A stretch of DNA of 64,000 bases from an uncultured SAR86 cluster bacterium (GCA_902557965.1 CACECK010000003.1:62001-126000); one strand, 5' to 3'. Positions 8,552 to 18,664 are shown, counted from the stretch's first letter. Translations and numbers: made by a program. The notes: a model not told the origin generated them from the sequence alone.

Positions 8552-10429
8552 ATGATGGAATCACTTCGAAATTTTCTTACAGGTCCAAGATTAATCTTTG
8601 TTGTAATGGTTTGCGCCATTCCTTTTGTATTTCTTGGAACATCCTCTTTATCAACAGTTTTTACTGGATCTTTTGGTTCTATAAATGGTGAAGATGTATC
8701 TGAAACAGATATACAAATAGCTGCAAATAGTGCGGTCCAAAGATATAAAAGTATTTATGGTGACGATTTTGATTTTGATACATTGGACGAATCAATTAGA
8801 TCTGAATCTATTAAACAAGAATTAATAGTTCAAAAGGTACTTCAATCTGGAGCTAGAGATTTAGGATTTATAAATGAAGTTTCAAATAAAGAGGCGCAAA
8901 AGGGTATTATTAGAAGTCCTCAATTTCAAATTGATGGGGTTTTTGATGAAGATGTGTATTCTGCTCAAGTAAATTCAAATGGTTTTACCAAAGAAGGCTA
9001 CTTGGATACAATGACAGAATTGTTTGCTTCAGAGATTTATAGAGATTCACTTACACGATTTAACTTTGTAACTGAAAGTGAAATATTTGATCTCACAGCC
9101 TTACTAGAGCAAACAACCGATATTACCTTCACAAAAATTAATTTTGACGATTTAAAGAACAACATTGTAAATACTCTCGATGAACTACTTAACTACTATG
9201 AGGAGAATCAGGTTCTATTTTATACAGATGAAAAAAGAGGTTTTAAATATTTTCTATTGAAACAAGAGGATTATAGAGATTCTGTTCAAATTCCTGAAAA
9301 TTATCTTGAGGCTGCATATAGTCAATATCTGGAAAGATATGAAAATATCTCTGAAATCAGATTTGCTCATATTATGGTAGATAAAAATAACTATGATGAT
9401 TCTCAGCAAGCTTTTTCAGTTATTAAATCAGTAGAGGACAAACTCAAAGATGGTGAAGACTTTGCTCTTCTAGCATCCGAATATAGTGAAGATCTAATTA
9501 CAAAAGATATTGGTGGTGATCTCGATTATTTTGAAAAAGATATTTTTCCAATCCAGTTTGATGAGGCAATAGAGACTTTAAGTCTCAATGAATACAGCGA
9601 TATTATTGAACTAGAAGACACTTATCATATTTTAAAAATTACTGAATATAATACTCAAGAACCATTACCAGAGTCTCAAATCAAAGACGAATTATTGAAT
9701 GAATTAATTGAAAGTGAATCATTTGCCTTAATGAATGACGATTTTAGTGAGTTTGAAAGTATGTTGCTTGATAACAGTTCAATTGAAGATATTGCAATAG
9801 AAGCTTCAAAAGAAGCAACCTCATCTGATATTTATTCAGAAGATGACTATGACTTTGAAATAATAGATTCTTTTATTAAAGACTATCTTTTTGCCAGCAA
9901 TACACAGATAAATGAGACAGTAGCTTTTGAGCTTGGCAATCAAGTTATATTTATGTCTTTAGATAGAATTGAAGAACCATTTTTAATGAATTTTGATCAA
10001 GTGGCAGATGATGTTGCTGACTTGCTCTCTGAATCTAAAGCAATAGAAAAAATCTCTCTATTGCAGAATGAGTATACATCCAACGACGATCTGAATGATA
10101 AGGAATCATTTGTAGAAACTTATAGTTATATAACAACCGAATCATATGTTGATGTAAAAAGATACTCATCTCTATTACCAAGAGAAGTATTACAAAAAAT
10201 ATTTAATGAATCATCAGGAACAACATTAAACATTGATGCAAATAATGGAGATAAATACGTAGTTAGCATAAATAGTTTTAGCAAGCCTACTGAAGAAGAA
10301 ATCCAAGAAATTATTGCTGAATATTCTGCATTTGGAGAAGAAAGGTTCTCATCAAAAATGCAACAAATTATTAATGATGATGTTTTCCAATCTGCAAAAG
10401 TTAATTTAAATGATCTCATTCAATTCTAA
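8552..10429 (+). CDS. ppiD: periplasmic folding chaperone / prolyl isomerase PpiD
   Basis: 625 aa. It begins MMESLRNFLTGPRLIFVVMV, with one membrane anchor at about residues 13-32, after which the protein is periplasmic. An N-terminal SurA-like chaperone region is followed by a parvulin domain around residues 255-365 (IRFAHIMVDKNNYD, GEDFALLASEYSED, GGDLDYFEKD). A second degenerate isomerase-like segment and a C-terminal helical part follow. PpiD helps newly exported outer-membrane proteins at the Sec translocon, a relevant job in a genome with large TBDRs. The sequence is very acidic. Position after hupB is canonical. Confidence 0.9.
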   Translation: MMESLRNFLTGPRLIFVVMVCAIPFVFLGTSSLSTVFTGSFGSINGEDVSETDIQIAANSAVQRYKSIYGDDFDFDTLDESIRSESIKQELIVQKVLQSGARDLGFINEVSNKEAQKGIIRSPQFQIDGVFDEDVYSAQVNSNGFTKEGYLDTMTELFASEIYRDSLTRFNFVTESEIFDLTALLEQTTDITFTKINFDDLKNNIVNTLDELLNYYEENQVLFYTDEKRGFKYFLLKQEDYRDSVQIPENYLEAAYSQYLERYENISEIRFAHIMVDKNNYDDSQQAFSVIKSVEDKLKDGEDFALLASEYSEDLITKDIGGDLDYFEKDIFPIQFDEAIETLSLNEYSDIIELEDTYHILKITEYNTQEPLPESQIKDELLNELIESESFALMNDDFSEFESMLLDNSSIEDIAIEASKEATSSDIYSEDDYDFEIIDSFIKDYLFASNTQINETVAFELGNQVIFMSLDRIEEPFLMNFDQVADDVADLLSESKAIEKISLLQNEYTSNDDLNDKESFVETYSYITTESYVDVKRYSSLLPREVLQKIFNESSGTTLNIDANNGDKYVVSINSFSKPTEEEIQEIIAEYSAFGEERFSSKMQQIINDDVFQSAKVNLNDLIQF

Positions 10430-10440
10430 GGATATTTATT

Positions 10441-12048
10441 ATGTATAAGAAATTTATTTACCTACCAGCACTTCTTCTTTTTTTTGGCTGCTCTGAAAAT
10501 ATCTCTCCTGTTGATTCAGGTCTTACTGATCAGATCTTTCATTTTGGAAATGGCTCAGAACCCCAAGGAATAGATCCACATATCGTTACAGGTGTTCCTG
10601 AGCATCATATTTTAATATCACTATGTGAAGGCCTAACAACTGCAAATCCAAATGGCGGTGCTAATCTGTCTGGAGCTGCTGAGTCATGGAGTATCAGTGA
10701 TGATGGAAAAGAATATATTTTTAATCTTAATAAAAATGGTAAATGGTCCAATGGAGACCCTGTAACTGCTGAAGATTTTGTCTGGTCTTGGAAACGGATC
10801 CTCACAGCAAGTCTTGGATCTCAGTACCCTGATATGCTTTATTATCTAGAAGGTGCCTCAGATTATCATAATGGTATAACTGATGATTTTGATACAGTTG
10901 GTGTAAAAGCTATCGATGAATACACCCTTAAAGTTAATTTAATCTCTCCAACTCCTTTCTTTTTGGGATTATTAAGTCACTATAGTACATGGCCTGTTCA
11001 TAAAGATACTGTTTTAAAATTTGGAGATATTGATGATAGAAATGGAGAATGGACTAGACCAGGAAACTTTGTTTGTAATGGTCCTTTTAAATTGAAATCA
11101 TGGGAACTTAATAACAGGATTGTTGTTGAAAAAAACCCTAACTATTGGGATGCATCGACAGTGAGTTTGAATGAGATGCATTTTTATCCAGTTTCTAATG
11201 TAATGACTGAAGACAGAATGTTTAGAGCAGGACAGCTTCATTTAACTTCAACTTTACCTTCACAAAAATGTCCAATATACATAGAAGAAAAAAATCCAGA
11301 TTTAAGAATTGATCCGTATATGGGCACATATTTCTACAGACTTAATACTGAAAATGAGGTTCTAAAAGATGTTCGTGTTAGAAAGGCGCTTGCCTTTTCA
11401 GTTAATAGAAAACTACTTGTTGAAAAAGTTACTAAATGTGGACAAATACCTGCATATTCATTTACTCCTCCAGGATCTAATGGCTATGAACCTGACACTG
11501 AAATTCCATTTGACCCCCAACAAGCAAAAGAGTTGCTTGTCTCAGCTGGGTTTGATGAAACGAATCCATTTCCAAAATTAGAGATTCTTTTTAATACCAA
11601 TGAAGATCATAGAAAAATTGCTTTAGCTATCCAACAGATGTGGCAACAAAACCTTGGTATAGAAGTAGAGTTAGTTAACCAAGATTGGAAGGTTTATTTA
11701 AGTAGAGAAATGGTTGGCGACTTTCAAGTATCTCGAGCTGGCTGGATTGGTGATTATGAAGACCCAAATACATTTCTTGACTTGATGAGACCAAATAGAG
11801 GTAATAACAAAACTGGATGGGAAAACAAACAATATGATTCAATCGTTTCGCAAGCAAATTCTACCAATAATCAATCAGAAAGATATGAATTACTAAAGCA
11901 AGCTGAAAGAATTCTTATTGATGAAATGCCAATAATACCTCTTTATACATATGTTAGAAGTTATCAATTATCACCAGATGTCAAAGGATTTAGTCCTCAT
12001 ATACTTGACCATCATCATCCAAAATATATATATCTAGAAAGAGATTAA
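10441..12048 (+). CDS. oppA: peptide ABC transporter, substrate-binding lipoprotein (OppA-like)
   Basis: 535 aa family-5 solute-binding protein. A signal sequence ends in FFGC with Cys17 as the likely lipidated residue. The domain starts FHFGNGSEPQGIDPHIVTG and includes YIFNLNKNGKWSNGDPVTAEDFVWSWKR, characteristic of OppA/MppA. The C-terminal part keeps the family features (RMFRAGQLHLTS, VRVRKALAFSVNR). It binds oligopeptides or murein peptides in the periplasm and feeds OppBC downstream. An AAGGA ribosome site lies before the ATG. The gene starts 11 nt after ppiD. Confidence 0.92.
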   Translation: MYKKFIYLPALLLFFGCSENISPVDSGLTDQIFHFGNGSEPQGIDPHIVTGVPEHHILISLCEGLTTANPNGGANLSGAAESWSISDDGKEYIFNLNKNGKWSNGDPVTAEDFVWSWKRILTASLGSQYPDMLYYLEGASDYHNGITDDFDTVGVKAIDEYTLKVNLISPTPFFLGLLSHYSTWPVHKDTVLKFGDIDDRNGEWTRPGNFVCNGPFKLKSWELNNRIVVEKNPNYWDASTVSLNEMHFYPVSNVMTEDRMFRAGQLHLTSTLPSQKCPIYIEEKNPDLRIDPYMGTYFYRLNTENEVLKDVRVRKALAFSVNRKLLVEKVTKCGQIPAYSFTPPGSNGYEPDTEIPFDPQQAKELLVSAGFDETNPFPKLEILFNTNEDHRKIALAIQQMWQQNLGIEVELVNQDWKVYLSREMVGDFQVSRAGWIGDYEDPNTFLDLMRPNRGNNKTGWENKQYDSIVSQANSTNNQSERYELLKQAERILIDEMPIIPLYTYVRSYQLSPDVKGFSPHILDHHHPKYIYLERD

Positions 12049-12053
12049 TATAG

Positions 12054-12977
12054 ATGTTATCTATTTTCTTTAGAAGAATATTTTTAGCAATACCTGTTTT
12101 GTTTGCAGTTGCTAGTATAACTTTTTTTCTTATAAAGCTTGCGCCTGGCGGGCCATTTGATGCCGATAAAGCTGTATCACCTCAAGTCCTTAAAAATTTA
12201 AATGAGGCATATAATTTGGATGCTTCTAACTGGGAACAGTATGTTGACTATATGTCTAATCTTCTAAGAGGCGATCTTGGCCCATCATTTAGATTCCCAG
12301 GACGATCCGTTACTGAGATGATCACAACTGGTTTGCCTGTCACTTTTGAATTAGCTTTTTATGCAATCTTAATTGCTTTATTGATGGGAGTCTTTTCAGG
12401 AGTTTTAGCTGCTTTAAAGAGAAATACATTTTTAGACTTTATTCCAATGGCAATTGCTATGATTGGAATTTGTGTTCCTACTTTTTTGATGGGGCCTTTA
12501 CTAGTTCTGGTTTTTGGAATAAATCTAGAGGTACTTCCTGTATCTGGTTGGGGTCAATTACCAGGAGATAAGATACTACCATCTTTAACCCTTGGTTTTG
12601 CTTATGCTGCATATATAGCAAGACTTAGTAGAGGAGGGATGCTTGAGGTCCTTAACCAAGATTTTATTAGAACAGCTAGAGCTAAAGGACTTACTGAAAG
12701 AATGGTTGTCATAAAACACGCTATGCAAGGTGGATTAATACCTGTTGTATCTTTTCTTGGACCAGCTATTGCAGGATTGCTTGCTGGCTCTTTTGTAGTT
12801 GAAACAATTTTTCAAATACCAGGTCTTGGAAGATTTTATGTGGAGGCAGCCTTTAATAGAGACTATACAATGATTTTGGGAACTACTATTTTCTTTTCTG
12901 CAATGATAGTTTTCTTCAACCTTCTTTCTGATCTAGCTGCGCTCTGGCTAAATCCAAGATCAAGGGATTCTTCATGA
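12054..12977 (+). CDS. oppB: peptide ABC transporter permease OppB
   Basis: 307 aa inner-membrane permease of the binding-protein-dependent family, with about six membrane segments. It begins MLSIFFRRIFLAIPVLFAVASITFFLI with the usual OppB N-terminal helix. The EAA-loop region that contacts the ATPase is recognisable at DFIRTARAKGLTERMVVIKHA. It starts 5 nt after oppA and overlaps oppC by ATGA, so translation is likely coupled. Confidence 0.93.
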   Translation: MLSIFFRRIFLAIPVLFAVASITFFLIKLAPGGPFDADKAVSPQVLKNLNEAYNLDASNWEQYVDYMSNLLRGDLGPSFRFPGRSVTEMITTGLPVTFELAFYAILIALLMGVFSGVLAALKRNTFLDFIPMAIAMIGICVPTFLMGPLLVLVFGINLEVLPVSGWGQLPGDKILPSLTLGFAYAAYIARLSRGGMLEVLNQDFIRTARAKGLTERMVVIKHAMQGGLIPVVSFLGPAIAGLLAGSFVVETIFQIPGLGRFYVEAAFNRDYTMILGTTIFFSAMIVFFNLLSDLAALWLNPRSRDSS

Positions 12978-13825
12978 ATAATAATTCCTTGTGGTCTGAT
13001 GCTCTTTATCGACTTTCAAGAAATAGAGCAGCAATGTTTGGTGGTTTTATTCTTATTTTGCTAATTTTTTGTGCTGCCTTAGCTCCCTGGATTGCTCCAT
13101 ACTCATACTCATATCAAGACCTAAATTTAGGAGCAAGTCCACCATCTGGAGAACATTTACTTGGCACAGATATATTGGGAAGAGATTTACTTAGTAGAAT
13201 TTTGTATGGAGCAAGAATTTCATTATTGGTTGGTTTTGTTGCTACTGGTGTTGCACTGGTTATTGGTGTTTCGTGGGGAATAATAGCTGGTTACATGGGT
13301 GGCAGAGTTGATTCAATTATGATGAGAATTGTTGACGTGCTTTATGGACTACCTTTTATTATTTTTATTATTCTATTAATGGTTATTTTTGGAAGAAATT
13401 TATGGTTATTGTTTGGTGCCATTGGAGCAGTAGAATGGTTAACAATGGCGAGGATTGTTCGCGGACAAGTTATTGGGTTAAAAAATCAGGAATTTGTTTT
13501 GGCAGCTCAAGCGATGGGTGTAAGTAATTTTTCAATGTTTAGAAGACATCTATTGCCTAACATACTTGGCCCAATTGCAGTTTATGCAACTTTAACAATT
13601 CCTCAGGTTATGTTGCTTGAGGGATTTTTAAGTTTTCTTGGCCTTGGAATTCAGCCTCCCATGAGTAGCTGGGGTACCCTTATTAAAGATGGAGTCGAGT
13701 CCATGGAGGAATATAGTTGGTTATTAATTTATCCAGGTATAACATTTACCATAACTTTATTTGCCTTAAATTTCTTTGGAGATGGTCTTAGAGACGCTCT
13801 CGATCCAAAGACCTCTGATAATTAA
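12974..13825 (+). CDS. oppC: peptide ABC transporter permease OppC
   Basis: 283 aa permease partner of OppB. The N-terminal cytosolic stretch SDALYRLSRNRAAMFGG precedes the first helix. The motif HLLGTDILGRDLLSRILYGARISL is diagnostic of the OppC/DppC family, and the EAA loop is EFVLAAQAMGVSNFSMFRRHLLP. It overlaps oppB by 4 nt. The oppD and oppF ATPase genes that usually follow are absent; the next gene, mltD, is convergent and shares the stop tetranucleotide TTAA. Confidence 0.93.
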   Translation: MNNNSLWSDALYRLSRNRAAMFGGFILILLIFCAALAPWIAPYSYSYQDLNLGASPPSGEHLLGTDILGRDLLSRILYGARISLLVGFVATGVALVIGVSWGIIAGYMGGRVDSIMMRIVDVLYGLPFIIFIILLMVIFGRNLWLLFGAIGAVEWLTMARIVRGQVIGLKNQEFVLAAQAMGVSNFSMFRRHLLPNILGPIAVYATLTIPQVMLLEGFLSFLGLGIQPPMSSWGTLIKDGVESMEEYSWLLIYPGITFTITLFALNFFGDGLRDALDPKTSDN

Positions 13826-15312
13826 AAAGCTCTTATTGCTATTTTTATAATTTGACCGGGTCTAAGAGTGTCTTCCTTAAATTTATTTATATCTTTAATA
13901 CTTTTTATTGATACATCAAATAACTCTGAAATTTTATATAAGTTATCACCTTGTTTAACAGAATAAAGAATCGTCCTCTTTTTTGATTCAATATTCCTGT
14001 GGATATTTTTATTTCCAATAGATAACTGCTGCCCAAGTTGAAGGTACGAATCAACTCTAATAGAATTCATACGAGCTAAATCTTTTACTTCAAGATTATA
14101 CTTATAAGCGATACTCCATAAAGTGTCTCCCTCAGAAACAATATGCAACTCATATGGAATAAAATTATTCGACTCAGTTTTGCTTAGGGGGATTAATAAA
14201 GTTGTATTTATGGATAAAAGATCACTATTTAAGAAATTTATTTCTTTAATAATTCTTACTTCGGTGTCATATTTTGAAGCCAATGACCATAAATTATCAC
14301 CTCGTTGCACTAAATGTGAAATCCAATTTACTTGATTGGTCTTTATAAATGGGTTGTCTGAAGTTTGAAAGTAGTCATATTTTTCAATAGGAACATAAAA
14401 TATACTTTTATCACTGGGAGCAGATGCCCATTTTGTATAACCTGCATTTAGTTTGTACAAAAGTTCGGGTTTGATATTTAAAAATTCACTTAGCGTTAAA
14501 ACTTCAACTTGGCCAGGAATTTCTATTTTTGCCACAACAGGTTCATATGGAATTAATGGCAGCTCAATCTCATAGTTATTTGAGTTTAGGATTAACTCAT
14601 TTAATGCAATAAATTTGGGAACATAATCTCTTGTTTGAGTTGGAAGATCTAGTGACCAAAAATCAGTATCTAAACCTCTTCTTTGATTTTTTTTGATTTG
14701 CCTATCAAGAAAAGATGGTCCAGCATTGTAGGCTGCAAGTGTTAAATATATATCATTATCAAATCTTTCATAAAGATACTTAAGATATTGAATTGCAGCT
14801 TCCGTAGATTTAAATGGATCATGCCTATCTTCGTTCCACCACGATTTCTCTAATTCATAATATCTTCCCGTTCGTGGCATAAATTGCCACATACCAACTG
14901 CACCTGAGGGTGAAATTGAGAAGGGATCGTAATTACTTTCAATATAAGGAAGAAAAGCAAATTCCAATGGCATATCGGCTTTTTCAAGCTCTTCTACAAC
15001 AAAGAATAAAAAATAGTAGGAGTCATTTAAATATTCTTTGAAATTATCTAAGTCCTGAAGATGTCTGTTCATGTAGAACAGAGTTTGCTCATCCAGATTA
15101 TCGCTTGAATAAGAGGACTTCATTAAAATATAGTCCCAAATATCACTGTAGTAAGACAATAGCTTGTCTTCCTTGTCTAAATATATTTGCTTTATATCTT
15201 GATCATTATTTTCAATCTGTATAATTGTGTTGGAATTATTTTCAGGTATTTGTTGACAGCCTGAAATAATAAAACTTAAAAGAATAACTATATTTAAAAA
15301 CTGTCTTTCCAT
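13822..15312 (-). CDS. mltD: membrane-bound lytic murein transglycosylase D with LysM repeats
   Basis: 496 aa lipoprotein (lipobox IISGC, Cys19). The SLT-family catalytic domain lies around residues 110-230. FLPYIESNYDPFSISPSGAVG carries the catalytic Glu, with MWQFMPRTGRYY and LTLAAYNAGP following. Three C-terminal LysM units (GDNLWSLASKY, GDTLWSIAYKY, GDNLYKISELF) bind peptidoglycan. It cleaves glycan strands to 1,6-anhydromuropeptides. It is transcribed after gloB, whose 3' end overlaps the mltD start by 19 nt; gloB-mltD next to rnhA-dnaQ is conserved gammaproteobacterial synteny. Confidence 0.93.
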   Translation of the reverse strand: MERQFLNIVILLSFIISGCQQIPENNSNTIIQIENNDQDIKQIYLDKEDKLLSYYSDIWDYILMKSSYSSDNLDEQTLFYMNRHLQDLDNFKEYLNDSYYFLFFVVEELEKADMPLEFAFLPYIESNYDPFSISPSGAVGMWQFMPRTGRYYELEKSWWNEDRHDPFKSTEAAIQYLKYLYERFDNDIYLTLAAYNAGPSFLDRQIKKNQRRGLDTDFWSLDLPTQTRDYVPKFIALNELILNSNNYEIELPLIPYEPVVAKIEIPGQVEVLTLSEFLNIKPELLYKLNAGYTKWASAPSDKSIFYVPIEKYDYFQTSDNPFIKTNQVNWISHLVQRGDNLWSLASKYDTEVRIIKEINFLNSDLLSINTTLLIPLSKTESNNFIPYELHIVSEGDTLWSIAYKYNLEVKDLARMNSIRVDSYLQLGQQLSIGNKNIHRNIESKKRTILYSVKQGDNLYKISELFDVSIKSIKDINKFKEDTLRPGQIIKIAIRAF

Positions 15313-16058
15313 TTTCGCAATGCTGTAAATATTTCGATTTCAGAGTTTGTTTCACCAAATTTATCATTAATCCTATCTATAATAAATTCATTATCACATC
15401 TTAAGAATGGATTTATTTTATATTCTTTTTCAAGGCTGGAAGGAAGTGATGGTTCGCCTGAAATTAGTTTTTCTTTTATTTCTTGAAGATATTCTTTTAT
15501 ATATTCATTTGTTGGCTCTACTTCGCAAGCAAATTCAAGATTTGATGTTGTATATTCATGACCACAAAATATTTTTGTATTTGAGGGCAATTTTTTTATT
15601 TTTTGTAACGCAAGAAACATTTGTTCAAATGAACCTTCAAATACTCTACCGCATCCTCCAGAAAATAATGTATCTCCGCAAAATATAAAAGGTATAGTCT
15701 CGTCTTCGCATATAAAAGCAATATGATCAAGAGTATGCGCTGGAACTTCAATAACCTTAAACTTCAAACCTATAATATTAAATTCATCCCCTTCGCGAAC
15801 TCTTTTATTGATTAAACTAATGTTATTTTTTGGTCCATACACCTCTACTTTTTTATGTTTTAAGATTTCATCAAGACCATTTGTATGATCGTAATGGTGA
15901 TGGGTTATTAAAATACCTTTTAAATCTATGTCATTAGATTCACACAAGTTTAATACTTGATCTGCTTCTCCTGGATCGACAACTATTGACCCTTCATTAG
16001 TTGAAACTAACCAAATATAATTATCGCTAAATGCTTTAATTGGTTTTATGCTTAACAT
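15294..16058 (-). CDS. gloB: hydroxyacylglutathione hydrolase (glyoxalase II)
   Basis: 254 aa metallo-beta-lactamase-fold enzyme that hydrolyses S-lactoylglutathione in the second step of methylglyoxal detoxification. The metal motif is ITHHHYDHTNGL (HxHxDH). Further ligands lie in VPAHTLDHI, FCGDTLFSGGCGR and FCGHEYT. The C-terminal HAGH-type extension with the substrate-binding basic residues is present. It lies divergent to rnhA with only 21 nt between the start codons, so the two promoters must overlap. Glutathione use also fits the GST-like gene and GGT in the window. Confidence 0.93.
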   Translation of the reverse strand: MLSIKPIKAFSDNYIWLVSTNEGSIVVDPGEADQVLNLCESNDIDLKGILITHHHYDHTNGLDEILKHKKVEVYGPKNNISLINKRVREGDEFNIIGLKFKVIEVPAHTLDHIAFICEDETIPFIFCGDTLFSGGCGRVFEGSFEQMFLALQKIKKLPSNTKIFCGHEYTTSNLEFACEVEPTNEYIKEYLQEIKEKLISGEPSLPSSLEKEYKINPFLRCDNEFIIDRINDKFGETNSEIEIFTALRKWKDSF

Positions 16059-16079
16059 ATATAAATCTAGTTTAATCTA

Positions 16080-16511
16080 ATGAAAACAGTAAATATATAT
16101 ACAGATGGAGCTTGTAGAGGTAATCCGGGTGATGGAGGGTGGGGCGTATTAATTGAATTTGAAAATATCTCAAAAGAGTATTTTGGCGGAGAAACAAATA
16201 CGACTAATAATCAAATGGAACTTAGGGCAGCAATAGAGGGCTTAAAAGCTTTAAAAGAACCATGTAATGTCAATCTAACAACCGATTCAAAATATGTTAT
16301 GGATGGAATCACGTCATGGATAGACAACTGGAAGAAGAACAATTGGAAAAATGCAGCAAAAAAAGATGTTAAAAACAAAGAGTTGTGGATCGAATTAGAT
16401 AAATATAGATCGCATCATAATGTAAAATGGCATTGGGTGAAGGGTCACTCAGGCCATGAAAAAAATGAAATTGCTGACTTATTGGCAAATAGAGGCATTG
16501 ATAATATTTAA
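16080..16511 (+). CDS. rnhA: ribonuclease HI
   Basis: 143 aa. Cleaves the RNA strand of RNA-DNA hybrids in the cytoplasm. The four acidic catalytic residues are visible: Asp9 ([12 protein letters not shown]), Glu47 (NQMELRAA), Asp69 (LTTDSKYV) and Asp133 (NEIADLLA). The basic handle ([20 protein letters not shown]) typical of the bacterial type I enzyme is present. It sits 4 nt before dnaQ, the usual pairing. Confidence 0.96.
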   Translation: MKTVNIYTDGACRGNPGDGGWGVLIEFENISKEYFGGETNTTNNQMELRAAIEGLKALKEPCNVNLTTDSKYVMDGITSWIDNWKKNNWKNAAKKDVKNKELWIELDKYRSHHNVKWHWVKGHSGHEKNEIADLLANRGIDNI

Positions 16512-16515
16512 AGCT

Positions 16516-17232
16516 ATGTCAAATAAATATATTATTTTAGATACTGAAACTACCGGTCTTGAGGTCAAGCAGGGCCATAGAGTTATTGAGATTGGCGCTG
16601 TGCTTTTAAATGATAGAAAAAAATCTGAAGAGCATTTTCATGCATACATCAATCCATCAAGATTAATCGATGAAGAGGCTTCAAAGGTTCATGGAATTAC
16701 AAACGCAGATCTTGAGGACAAACCATCATTTGATGAAATCGCTGAGGAGTTTCTTGAATTTATAGAAGGATCAACTTTAGTCATTCATAACGCTCCATTT
16801 GATGTTGGTTTTTTAAACCATGAGTTAAAACTTGCATCAACTTCGTATCCTATGTTGGAAGATATTTGTGAAATTGAAGACTCACTGTTGATAGCTAGAG
16901 ATCAATATCCTGGACAGCGAAATTCGTTAGATGCTTTGGCTATTAGATTTGATGTATCTGGATACGACAGAACTTTTCACGGCGCTCTTCTTGATGCAAA
17001 TATTTTAGCTGATGTATACATGGGGCTAACAGGTGGTCAAAGTAAATTTGAATTCTCATCTAACACGGTCACTAATGGTTCAAATGGTAAAGAAAAAGAC
17101 CAGATTAGTGAAAAAGAATTTTCTAATCTCGTAACGATAAAATCATCAAATAATGATTTAAAAGCTCATGAAGAAAGACTGATTGATATTGAAAAATCAA
17201 ACAATGTCGAAACTATTTGGAGAAAATTTTAA
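16516..17232 (+). CDS. dnaQ: DNA polymerase III epsilon subunit, 3'-5' proofreading exonuclease
   Basis: 238 aa from the ATG at 16516 (MSNKYIILDTETTGLE). The longer ORF at 16456 only runs back through rnhA. DEDDh exonuclease motifs are intact: ExoI DTETTG (Asp9, Glu11), ExoII in VIHNAPFDVGFLNHEL, and ExoIII with HGALLDANILADVY. A divergent linker and short C-terminal segment follow, as expected for the region that binds the alpha subunit. It removes misincorporated bases during replication. Its stop overlaps the gltX start (TAATG). Confidence 0.95.
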   Translation: MSNKYIILDTETTGLEVKQGHRVIEIGAVLLNDRKKSEEHFHAYINPSRLIDEEASKVHGITNADLEDKPSFDEIAEEFLEFIEGSTLVIHNAPFDVGFLNHELKLASTSYPMLEDICEIEDSLLIARDQYPGQRNSLDALAIRFDVSGYDRTFHGALLDANILADVYMGLTGGQSKFEFSSNTVTNGSNGKEKDQISEKEFSNLVTIKSSNNDLKAHEERLIDIEKSNNVETIWRKF

Positions 17233-18626
17233 TGACTAAAGTAATTACTAGATTTGCTCCAAGTCCTACTGGAACTCTTCATATTGGAGGGGTTCGAACT
17301 GCATTATTTAATTATGTATATGCAAAACAAAACGATGGTTTATTTCTAGTAAGGATTGAAGATACTGACAAAGATAGATCAACAAAAGAATTTGAGAAAA
17401 ATATTTTAGATAGCTTATCTTCAATTGGTTTATCTCCAGATAAAGAACCCATAAATCAATCTGAAAGAAACGATATATACGTTGCAGCTGCTGAAAAAAT
17501 TATTGCCTCTGGTAAAGGTTATTGGTGTGATTGTTCTAAGGAAACACTAGATGAAATGCGAAAAGATCAAGAAGCAGCTGGAAAGAAACCAATGTACGAT
17601 GGCAGAAGTAGAAATCTAGGTTTGGAAAGATCTGAAAATACTGTGTTAAGGCTTGCAACACCTGAAGATGGTGAAATTGTAGTAAAGGACCTTATTCGTG
17701 GTGAGGTCATGTTTCAGAATTCTGAGTTAGATGACCTTATTCTGCTTAGAAGTGATGGAACGCCTACGTATCATTTATGTAATGTGGTAGATGATTATGA
17801 ACAAAATGTATCAACTGTAATTAGAGGAGAAGACCATCTCAGCAATACTCCAAGACAAATCCATATACAAAATGCACTTGGCTATCCATCGCTTGAGTAT
17901 GCACACTTACCTTTGGTTCTTGGTCCAGACAAAAAAAGACTTTCAAAAAGACATGCTGCAACAAGTCTTGAGGAATATAAAGCTGAAGGATATTTAGATT
18001 CAGCAATACTAAATACATTAGGAAGATTGGGCTGGTCAAAAGGTGATCAAGAAGTTTTTTATATGAAAGATTTAATTAAAAATTTTAATATTCATGAAGT
18101 TCAAAAAGCTGGGGCAATTTTTGATATAACAAAATTAGATTGGTTAAATTCTCAACATCTATCAAATTTAAACTTAGAAGATTTTAAAAACCACTTGATA
18201 CCATTTCTTGAAGAAATATCTATTGATATAAATGATCATTTCAATACAGATGCTTTAATTAATGCAATGAAAAGCTCATCAAATACATTACAAGGAATTG
18301 CTACAGAACTAAGACCATATTTTTTAGATGTTGAAAATTATGACCAAAAGGCTATTAGCAAATTTATTGATGATAAAGGAATGCAAATTCTCAATGACTT
18401 GTTAGATATTCTAAGTAAATTGACTCAATGGGACGAAAATAATCTTGATCACGCACTTAAATCATATCAAACAGAAAATAATTACTCCGTACCTCAAGTA
18501 AATCAACCAATAAGAATTGCTCTAACTGGTTCAACCAAATCTCCCTCGCTTGGTTTGACTCTCTATTTGGTAGGACAAAAAAATTCATTAGATAGACTAA
18601 CAAAATTAATAAATTCTTTATCTTAA
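17232..18626 (+). CDS. gltX: glutamyl-tRNA synthetase
   Basis: 464 aa from the ATG at 17232 (MTKVITRFAPSPTGTLHIGG). The track's TTG start adds five spurious residues. Class I signatures are LHIGG at 16-20 (HIGH type) and KKRLSKRH (KMSKS type). The anticodon-binding helical domain fills the C-terminal third. In the zinc-binding insertion the first pair of ligands is kept (WCDC), but the distal C-x-H pair of the E. coli enzyme is replaced (YDGRSRN), so zinc is probably not bound. It overlaps dnaQ by 1 nt and is the last gene of rnhA-dnaQ-gltX. Confidence 0.95.
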   Translation: MTKVITRFAPSPTGTLHIGGVRTALFNYVYAKQNDGLFLVRIEDTDKDRSTKEFEKNILDSLSSIGLSPDKEPINQSERNDIYVAAAEKIIASGKGYWCDCSKETLDEMRKDQEAAGKKPMYDGRSRNLGLERSENTVLRLATPEDGEIVVKDLIRGEVMFQNSELDDLILLRSDGTPTYHLCNVVDDYEQNVSTVIRGEDHLSNTPRQIHIQNALGYPSLEYAHLPLVLGPDKKRLSKRHAATSLEEYKAEGYLDSAILNTLGRLGWSKGDQEVFYMKDLIKNFNIHEVQKAGAIFDITKLDWLNSQHLSNLNLEDFKNHLIPFLEEISIDINDHFNTDALINAMKSSSNTLQGIATELRPYFLDVENYDQKAISKFIDDKGMQILNDLLDILSKLTQWDENNLDHALKSYQTENNYSVPQVNQPIRIALTGSTKSPSLGLTLYLVGQKNSLDRLTKLINSLS

Positions 18627-18664
18627 TAAGGCTTTATTCAACATATTTTTTCACTTCATAATGT

